A stretch of DNA of 64,000 nt from Nereida sp965655635 (lineage in GTDB: Bacteria > Pseudomonadota > Alphaproteobacteria > Rhodobacterales > Rhodobacteraceae), in contig NZ_CBFHHE010000002.1 in NCBI RefSeq assembly GCF_965655635.1, positions 62,001-126,000 of the forward strand, read 5' to 3'. Shown piece by piece: positions 58,622 to 64,000 of this stretch (position 1 is the first letter of the stretch; every line of letters starts with the position of its first letter). Made by a program: the position numbers and the translations under genes. The notes beneath the pieces are model-generated. The model was given only the letters and a program-made list of their open reading frames with translations. It did not search any database and was not told the origin of the DNA.

Positions 58622-59974
58622 TTATACGTTGAGCAAAAGATGCTCACGCTCCCAAGGGCTGATTTGCTGCAAAAACTCTTCGTATTCCGTACGCTTTACG
58701 ATGGAGTACACCCGCGCAAATTCAGGGTGAAGAATGTCTTTGAGCCGCTCTGCACTATCGAAAAGTTCAAGTGCCGCGAACAGGCCACGGGGGATGTCTT
58801 CATCCGCGTCATAGGCATCACCGCGGTATTCAGGGCGTGGCGCGCGCGCTTCTTCAAGGCCCATCAACCCACACGCCAAAGAGGCGGCAACCGCAAGGTA
58901 GGGGTTACAATCCATGCCCGCCAACCTGTTTTCAACTCGCCGTGCAGCAGCATCGCTGATGGGCACACGGATGCCCGTTGTGCGGTTATCACGGGCCCAT
59001 TCCAGATTGATTGGCGCGGCCAGATCTTTGACGTACCGACGATAGCTGTTCACGTAGGGGGCCAGTACGGCGATGGTTGAAGGCACGTGGTTTTGCAGCC
59101 CTGCAATGAAATGGTAGAAGGCGTCGGTCTCAGCGCCATCAGCGGCTGAGAATATGTTGTTGCCGTCTTGATCAAGGGCCGAGTGGTGGATGTGCATCGC
59201 ACTGCCGGGCTCGCCCTCGATTGGTTTGGCCATGAAGGTTGCAAAGCAGTCGTGCTTCAGGGCTGCTTCGCGGATCAGACGTTTGAAGTAGAACACTTCA
59301 TCGGCAAGTTTGACCGGATCGCCGTGGCGCAAGTTAATCTCTAGCTGCCCTGCGCCGCCCTCTTGGGTGATGCCGTCAATCTCAAATCCTTGCGCTTCGG
59401 CGAAATCGTAAATGTCATCAATCACCGGGCCATATTCATCGACTGCTGACATTGAGTACGCTTGGCGTGCGGCGGCTGGCCTGCCGCTGCGGCCCATCAT
59501 CGGCTCAATCGGGTTGGCGGGATTGGTGTTGCGACCGACCAGATAGAATTCCATCTCAGGAGCAACAACAGGGGTCAAGCCGCGTGCGTGATAGGCGGCG
59601 ACAACCCGTTTCAGTACGTTGCGCGGTGCCATTGGCACAGGCTCGCCCTCGCGGGTGACTGCATCATGGATGACTTGTAGGGTCCAATCACCAGTCCAAG
59701 GGGCGGCGGTGGCAGTGCTCATGTCGGGCACAAGGGTCATGTCCGGCTCGATCCAGCCTTCAGGGCCTGCGGCCTCACCCCAACCACCGGCGATAGTCTG
59801 AAAGAAGATCGAATTGGGCAAAAAGAACTGGGATTGTTTTGCGAATTTCTTTGCGGGAACGGCTTTGCCGCGCGCGATACCGGATAAGTCACCGATGATG
59901 CATTCCACTTCATCAAGGCGGTTTTCGCCCAAGTAGTCGTTGAACGGTGTGGGAAGGTTTGCAGTCCATGTCAT
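58622..59974 (-). CDS. Glutamine synthetase-like gamma-glutamyl-amine ligase (PuuA type)
   Basis: The 450-residue protein starts MTWTANLPTPFNDYLGENRL at the ATG at 59974. Catalytic segments are VAPEMEFYLVGR (about 137), QEGGAGQLEINLRHGDP (about 208-224), GSAMHIHHSALDQDGNNIF (about 256) and the RVPISDAAARRVENRLAG arginines (about 333-350). It lacks the tyrosine adenylylation signature of GlnA. PuuA-like enzymes ligate glutamate to an amine such as putrescine using ATP. It overlaps the GATase gene by four bases (ATGA) and precedes a PuuB-like oxidase gene. Confidence 0.85.
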   Translation of the reverse strand: MTWTANLPTPFNDYLGENRLDEVECIIGDLSGIARGKAVPAKKFAKQSQFFLPNSIFFQTIAGGWGEAAGPEGWIEPDMTLVPDMSTATAAPWTGDWTLQVIHDAVTREGEPVPMAPRNVLKRVVAAYHARGLTPVVAPEMEFYLVGRNTNPANPIEPMMGRSGRPAAARQAYSMSAVDEYGPVIDDIYDFAEAQGFEIDGITQEGGAGQLEINLRHGDPVKLADEVFYFKRLIREAALKHDCFATFMAKPIEGEPGSAMHIHHSALDQDGNNIFSAADGAETDAFYHFIAGLQNHVPSTIAVLAPYVNSYRRYVKDLAAPINLEWARDNRTTGIRVPISDAAARRVENRLAGMDCNPYLAVAASLACGLMGLEEARAPRPEYRGDAYDADEDIPRGLFAALELFDSAERLKDILHPEFARVYSIVKRTEYEEFLQQISPWEREHLLLNV

Positions 59975-60654
59975 GGTGCGTTGTCTTTCAAAAAATGCGA
60001 TAGCATTCGTGCGACGACCCATTCATCATTTGGGGTATCCACATGTGCTTGGGCCTGCTCAATCAAAGCCGTCGGATACTGCGGATCGCTCCCGCGGGCG
60101 GCCAGATAATCATGCAGCACGGCGTTGGTAATTTCAGGATGCGCCTGCGTTGTTAGAATTCGGGCCCCATAGCGCAGGGCTGCGTTCTCACAAAAAGACG
60201 ACGTGGCCACAACTTTGGCTGTTTCAGGGCGTGTGACGACTTGATCTTGATGCCACGCGTTGAACGACAGGGACGTGCCTTCAAAATCATACGTGTGGCG
60301 GCCAACGGCCCAACCGCCTGCAAATTTCTCAACTCTACCGCCCAAGGCCTGCGCGATGATCTGGTGCCCAAAACAGATCCCCACCATGGGGCGATCGCTT
60401 TGATCTACTGCGCGGATGAATTCTTTGAGCGGTGGGATAAAAGAATGATCCTCATAGGCGCCATGTTTGGACCCTGTGACCAGCCAACCATCCGCAGTTA
60501 AATGATCCTCGGGCCACTCATCATCGACAACATTGAAAGTCGTGAAGCTGAACCCCTCACCATCAAACATACGTGTGAACAGGGCGTCAAAGTCGCCATG
60601 GTTTGCGTTGACCAAGTCAGGGGTGTGACCGCATTGCAAAATACCGATGTGCAT
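59971..60654 (-). CDS. Class I glutamine amidotransferase-like protein
   Basis: The 227-residue protein has the catalytic cysteine in VGICFGHQII (Cys94) and the His/Glu pair in TQAHPEITN (His172, Glu174), a full class I triad. It would hydrolyse or transfer a gamma-glutamyl/amide group. In the puu pathway this last step is done by PuuD, which belongs to a different GATase branch, so functional equivalence is a hypothesis. The gene sits between the ABC permease genes and the GS-like gene, overlapping the latter. Confidence 0.85.
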   Translation of the reverse strand: MHIGILQCGHTPDLVNANHGDFDALFTRMFDGEGFSFTTFNVVDDEWPEDHLTADGWLVTGSKHGAYEDHSFIPPLKEFIRAVDQSDRPMVGICFGHQIIAQALGGRVEKFAGGWAVGRHTYDFEGTSLSFNAWHQDQVVTRPETAKVVATSSFCENAALRYGARILTTQAHPEITNAVLHDYLAARGSDPQYPTALIEQAQAHVDTPNDEWVVARMLSHFLKDNAP

Positions 60655-60698
60655 CGCGTGGTGTCCTTTGACAGCGAAAATAGGGCGATGATCCGTGC

Positions 60699-61505
60699 TT
60701 AGCGGATGATCTGTGGACGCAACCGAAGTTTGGGGCGCGCCTGTGACGGAAGGTGGCGATTAAGTCGTTTGTTGGCAATGCCAAAGACGCCAATAATCAA
60801 CAGGGTCACAAGAATGAAATACATTGCCAAGATCGGGTAGGGTACAAACGGGTTGAACGTTTTGTCGGCAAAGTAGCTGGCGTAATACAGCGCGTCTCCG
60901 CGTTGTTGGCGCGCAGGAAATCCGGTGAAGAAAATCAATGTAGTTGAGTGAAACAGAAAGATCGCTTCGTTGGTGTACGCAGGCCACGCAAGGCGCAACA
61001 TGGTGGGGAAAACGATCCGCTTGAACCGTGGCCAGCCGCTCATCCCATACGCGTCTGCGGCCTCTGTATCGCCTTTGGGGATTGATTTCAGTGCTCCGTA
61101 AAATATCTCGGCTGAGTAGGCAGAGGTATTGCAAAAGAGCACGATCAACGCACCAAGCCACGCTGCCGAAAGGCTTTCAAACATCGGATGGATCGGTTTG
61201 AGCGACAAAAAGACGAAGTATCCGAAAAAGAACTGAATAAAGAGCGGTGATCCGCGAAATACGAAAATGAACCATTCGGAGGGTTTGCGCAAAAGCGCCC
61301 TTGGGCTGTCTTTTCCCATGGCAAGAGCGACCGCGAAACAAAAGCCAAACATCAGGGCGAACAAGCCAAAATAGATGTTCCAGATCATGCCTGAACCGAT
61401 CAGCGTAAACTGTTGGCACAACGTAAAATCACTACGTGGCAAAAGCCGCTCGCCGTACCCAATGGCGCGCAGACCGTAATCAAGGATAGTTTGGGTGCAA
61501 CTCAT
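60699..61505 (-). CDS. Polar amino-acid ABC transporter permease (HisM type)
   Basis: The 268-residue permease has about five spans, FIFVFRGSPLFIQFFFGYFV near 80-99 and the EAA-like cytoplasmic loop IPKGDTEAADAYGMSGWPRF (near 150). It begins at the ATG within the preceding stop (TGATG), so it is translationally coupled to the first permease. It forms the channel for an amino-acid/opine-type importer with the permease at 61505-62440. Confidence 0.9.
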   Translation of the reverse strand: MSCTQTILDYGLRAIGYGERLLPRSDFTLCQQFTLIGSGMIWNIYFGLFALMFGFCFAVALAMGKDSPRALLRKPSEWFIFVFRGSPLFIQFFFGYFVFLSLKPIHPMFESLSAAWLGALIVLFCNTSAYSAEIFYGALKSIPKGDTEAADAYGMSGWPRFKRIVFPTMLRLAWPAYTNEAIFLFHSTTLIFFTGFPARQQRGDALYYASYFADKTFNPFVPYPILAMYFILVTLLIIGVFGIANKRLNRHLPSQARPKLRLRPQIIR

Positions 61506-62440
61506 CACGCGGCCTTTCTTTGGGCTTCACCAGCGGCTGTGGCCTGTCCATGGGTCAAGCGCGCCATGACGCGGTCAAGGACCACTTCAGAGACTTTGGT
61601 GAAGGCCAAATAAAAGACGAGCAGCGCTAAGAAATACCACATCCGCCAATCGCCGTGGGGGTAATCTGTGAAGCGCGGGTTTTTCGTACCGCCTAGTTCG
61701 CGCGCCCAATAGACAATGTCCTCAACGCCCAGCAAAAACAAAAGTGGCGTCGCTTTGATCAGTACCATCCAGAGGTTTGATAGGCCGGGCAGGGCAAACA
61801 CCCACATTTGCGGCACCAAGATGCGCCAGAAGGTTTGGCGCTTGCTCATGCCGTATGCCGCAGCCGTTTCGAGTTGCGCGGCCGGTACTGCACGCATCGC
61901 GCCGAACAAAACGTTGCCCGCGAAGGCCCCGAAAACAATGGCAAACGTCAGCACTGCAACAAAAAAGCCGTAGACCTCATGGACCCACTGCGGTGCGTTG
62001 CCTTGTGGCAGTTTGGCCTCGGCGCAGACGACAAAATCGTTGCCTTGGCGGATTGCGTCTGTCCAATCGGGGCACAGGACTTGGTGGCGAGCCCATTCAA
62101 ACCCTTGGTCCAGTGCGATCACAAAAAAGAGGAAAAACGCAATGTCAGGCACGCCGCGCACCAGCGCCATGTATGTTTTGCCAAACCATCTCAGTGGCGT
62201 AAAAGATGATCGCGCGGCTGCCGCACCGCCAAAACCAAACATCAAAGCAGCGGGTGCCGTAATTGCCAGTAGCAAAAGAACCGTGCCCACGGACCAGTAA
62301 AGCGACATGTGCTTGCCGGTGGTCAGGTAACACGCCATCCAGCGCCAGTCAGCCAACAGGCTGGGGTCTGAGCAAAATTCAAAGATGGCGAGCCTCTGTG
62401 GGTTATGGCCGAAATGTTGGCGGTTTGGGGTGGTCACCAC
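61505..62440 (-). CDS. Polar amino-acid ABC transporter permease (HisQ type)
   Basis: The 311-residue permease carries ALVRGVPDIAFFLFFVIALD (about 91-110) and the EAA loop VPAAQLETAAAYGMSKRQTF (near 192). It has a longer central loop than average. The start at GTG 62440 is uncertain, since no strong ribosome site is seen. A hairpin lies directly upstream, after the binding-protein gene, and probably lowers permease expression. It pairs with the permease at 60699-61505. Confidence 0.88.
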   Translation of the reverse strand: MVTTPNRQHFGHNPQRLAIFEFCSDPSLLADWRWMACYLTTGKHMSLYWSVGTVLLLLAITAPAALMFGFGGAAAARSSFTPLRWFGKTYMALVRGVPDIAFFLFFVIALDQGFEWARHQVLCPDWTDAIRQGNDFVVCAEAKLPQGNAPQWVHEVYGFFVAVLTFAIVFGAFAGNVLFGAMRAVPAAQLETAAAYGMSKRQTFWRILVPQMWVFALPGLSNLWMVLIKATPLLFLLGVEDIVYWARELGGTKNPRFTDYPHGDWRMWYFLALLVFYLAFTKVSEVVLDRVMARLTHGQATAAGEAQRKAA

Positions 62441-62447
62441 ATATCAA

Positions 62448-62476
62448 AAGGGGCGCTTGTGTGCCAAGCGCCCCTT
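62448..62476 (-). terminator. Intercistronic hairpin after the binding-protein gene, partial terminator
   Basis: Read on the minus strand, AAGGGGCGCTTG and CAAGCGCCCCTT form a perfect 12-bp stem around GCACA... loop bases, followed by TTGATATG, so the T-run is short. It lies between the binding-protein stop (62494) and the first permease start. It should partly terminate or protect the message, giving more binding protein than permease. Confidence 0.7.
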
Positions 62477-62493
62477 CGGGATGTTTTGACCGC

Positions 62494-63219
62494 TTAGAAA
62501 GGAGCGGATTCAGGCAGCCACTTTGCGATCAGTACGTTCAGTGAACCGTCCGCCTTCATGCTTTCGATTGCCGCGGAGAACTTCTCTTTCAGCTCTGTAT
62601 CGCTTTCACGGATACCCATGCCGATGCCGCCGCCAAGCAATACGTCATCACCAACCATTTGCAGGTCTGCATCTTCAGCTGCGATTGGCTCAAGGAATGC
62701 ACGGTCTGCAAGGACGGCATCTGCTTCGCCTGATTTCACGGCTGCAACTGTTTCTTCTGGTGTTGCGAACTCGAGAAGTGTCGCGCCCATTGAGGCAACG
62801 TAGCCCGCTTGGATTGTACCAGTTTGCGCAGCGATTACGCCACCTGCCAGATCAACGTCAGCAGATGCTGCTACGAATGAAGAGGGATCGGGCTGTGTGT
62901 AAGGTGTTGTGAAATCGATAACTTCGTCACGCTCGGCTGTGATGGACATGCCTGCGATGATTGCGTCGTAGTTGCCAGACACGAGGTTCGGGATAATGCT
63001 GTCCCACTCGTTTGTGACCCACTCGCATGTCAGCTCAGCGCGTGCGCACAGCTCATCGCCTACTTCACGCTCAAAGCCATCAACTTCGCCTGCGTCATTG
63101 AGGAAGTTGTAGGGAGGGTAGGCGCCCTCGGTTCCCAAACGAACCACAGAGTGGCTACCTGCCAGTGCTGCACCTGCGGTGATTGCAAGCAAAGCGGTTG
63201 CTGTAATTAGTGTCTTCAT
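62494..63219 (-). CDS. Polar amino-acid ABC transporter substrate-binding protein
   Basis: From the ATG at 63219 the protein has 241 residues: a signal peptide (MKTLITATALLAITAGAALA) and a HisJ/lysine-arginine-ornithine-type receptor domain with VRLGTEGAYPPYNFLNDAGE (about 26-45), AGMSITAERDEVIDFTTPY (about 92) and QTGTIQAGYV. The aromatic-acidic pocket suits cationic or polar amino acids and possibly polyamine-like amines. It is the second gene of the operon after the ATPase, 40 bases downstream. Confidence 0.9.
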   Translation of the reverse strand: MKTLITATALLAITAGAALAGSHSVVRLGTEGAYPPYNFLNDAGEVDGFEREVGDELCARAELTCEWVTNEWDSIIPNLVSGNYDAIIAGMSITAERDEVIDFTTPYTQPDPSSFVAASADVDLAGGVIAAQTGTIQAGYVASMGATLLEFATPEETVAAVKSGEADAVLADRAFLEPIAAEDADLQMVGDDVLLGGGIGMGIRESDTELKEKFSAAIESMKADGSLNVLIAKWLPESAPF

Positions 63220-63259
63220 GAGGTTTCTCCCTTGTCTCATTAAGTCAGTACTGGTGTTG

Positions 63260-64000
63260 TTATGCGCTGCCAGCAGAAAGAAATTGCTGCAAACGCTCGG
63301 ATTTTGGCGCGCCAAACAACTCGTCAGGTGCGCCTTCTTCTTCGATCAGCCCTTGGTGCAAAAACACAACGTGATCAGATACATCGCGGGCAAGGTTCAT
63401 GTCATGGGTGACGATCAGCATCGTGCGCCCCTCAGCGGCAAGGTCTTTGATCACGCGGATCACTTCTTGCTCAAGCTCTGGGTCAAGGGCGGACGTCGGC
63501 TCGTCAAACAGCAGGGCCTTTGGCTCCATGCAAAGGGCACGCGCGATGGCAGCACGCTGTTGCTGGCCACCCGAAAGCTGTGCGGGATACACATCGCATT
63601 TGTCCCCAATGCCCACTTTTTCGAGATATTTGCGCGCAGAGGCTTCAACTTCTGACTTGGCTCGCCCCAAAACAGTAACAGGCGCTTCCATGACATTTTC
63701 AAGAATTGTCATATGGGCCCACAGATTAAACTGTTGGAATACCATGCACAGGTTAGTGCGGATATGGCGAACCTGAGCTGCATCAGAGGGACGGCGGGCT
63801 TGGGCTGTGCCGCGCCAATTGACTGGATCGCCTTCGAAAATCACATCGCCCTGCTGGCTGTCTTCGAGCAGGTTCGCACAGCGCAAAAGCGTGGACTTGC
63901 CGGAACCAGATGAGCCGATGAGCGAGACAACATCCCCACGTTCCGCGCGGATACCGACCCCTTTGAGAACCTCAAGCTCTCCGTAGGATTTGTGCAAATC
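63260..64000 (-). CDS. Polar amino-acid ABC transporter ATP-binding protein, 5' end cut by the window
   Basis: The frame runs off the right edge with the codons for DLHKSYGELEVLKGV, so only the first few residues are missing. Walker A is GSSGSGKST, the signature LSGGQQQRAAIARAL and Walker B LLFDEPTSALD, with a closing histidine in IVTHDMNLARD. It is the HisP-type energising subunit of the importer whose other genes follow. Confidence 0.93.
   Translation of the reverse strand, partial: DLHKSYGELEVLKGVGIRAERGDVVSLIGSSGSGKSTLLRCANLLEDSQQGDVIFEGDPVNWRGTAQARRPSDAAQVRHIRTNLCMVFQQFNLWAHMTILENVMEAPVTVLGRAKSEVEASARKYLEKVGIGDKCDVYPAQLSGGQQQRAAIARALCMEPKALLFDEPTSALDPELEQEVIRVIKDLAAEGRTMLIVTHDMNLARDVSDHVVFLHQGLIEEEGAPDELFGAPKSERLQQFLSAGSA

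Noticed and set aside
1..64000. CRISPR arrays, prophage genes and intact insertion sequences
   Set aside because: No regularly spaced repeats, phage structural genes or transposase-like frames were recognised on either strand.

Overview
The window looks like a chromosomal stretch of a marine roseobacter-group alphaproteobacterium (Rhodobacterales). I infer this from gene content and protein style: TRAP and TTT (TctABC) transporters, a PhaZ/PhaC/PhaP/PhaR polyester block, a TolC gene followed by a DUF2497-type protein, the metF-metR pair, a Cys-tRNA and moderate GC. The genus cannot be read from the sequence. A run of exactly 100 N at 22744-22843 shows this is a scaffolded draft assembly or MAG.

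Layout. (1) 1-20.3 kb is a catabolic and transport block. It holds the end of a TRAP operon, an AT-rich non-coding stretch, a quinone oxidoreductase, and then a dense set: atypical enoyl-CoA hydratase, two TauE/SafE anion exporters, a class V aminotransferase, a large FAD/Fe-S hydroxyacid dehydrogenase, an AMP-forming acyl-CoA ligase, a SauS-type CoA-acylating aldehyde dehydrogenase and a TctABC importer. Malonyl-CoA decarboxylase and malonyl-CoA synthetase (matA, matB) follow. The set suggests import of small organic acids, probably an organosulfonate such as sulfoacetate plus malonate, with export of the released sulfite. No desulfonating enzyme (Xsc, SuyAB, CuyA) is present in the window. 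A decayed matA fragment lies directly before the intact matA. The block ends at the 3' end of tRNA-Cys.

(2) 20.3-42.3 kb is mostly core: pcm, tolC, cobQ, efp, ygfZ, an MsbA-like exporter, a second class V aminotransferase, a hisC-like gene, valS, a DUF2235 hydrolase, metF/metR, a PLP decarboxylase, an inositol-phosphatase-family gene, rhomboid and an MFS carrier.

(3) 42.3-49.8 kb holds msrA and an unusual set under a LacI-type regulator: two large SnoaL-like proteins, an SDR, a two-cupin protein, a MetE-C-like methyltransferase and an alpha/beta hydrolase. This is the best candidate for an undescribed catabolic pathway in the window, possibly for a methylated compound.

(4) 50.4-55 kb is a complete polyhydroxyalkanoate module, phaZ divergent from phaC-phaP-phaR. 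It has three CTGC-N3/4-GCAG-type PhaR sites before phaP and one before phaR, and a nested palindrome between phaZ and phaC.

(5) 55-64 kb has a LysR gene and a long minus-strand operon: an amino-acid/amine-type ABC importer (the ATPase gene runs off the window), a GATase, a glutamine-synthetase-like ligase, a DAO-family oxidase and a DegT-family aminotransferase. This resembles a gamma-glutamylation route for amine use.

No CRISPR array, intact insertion sequence, phage gene or rRNA was seen.
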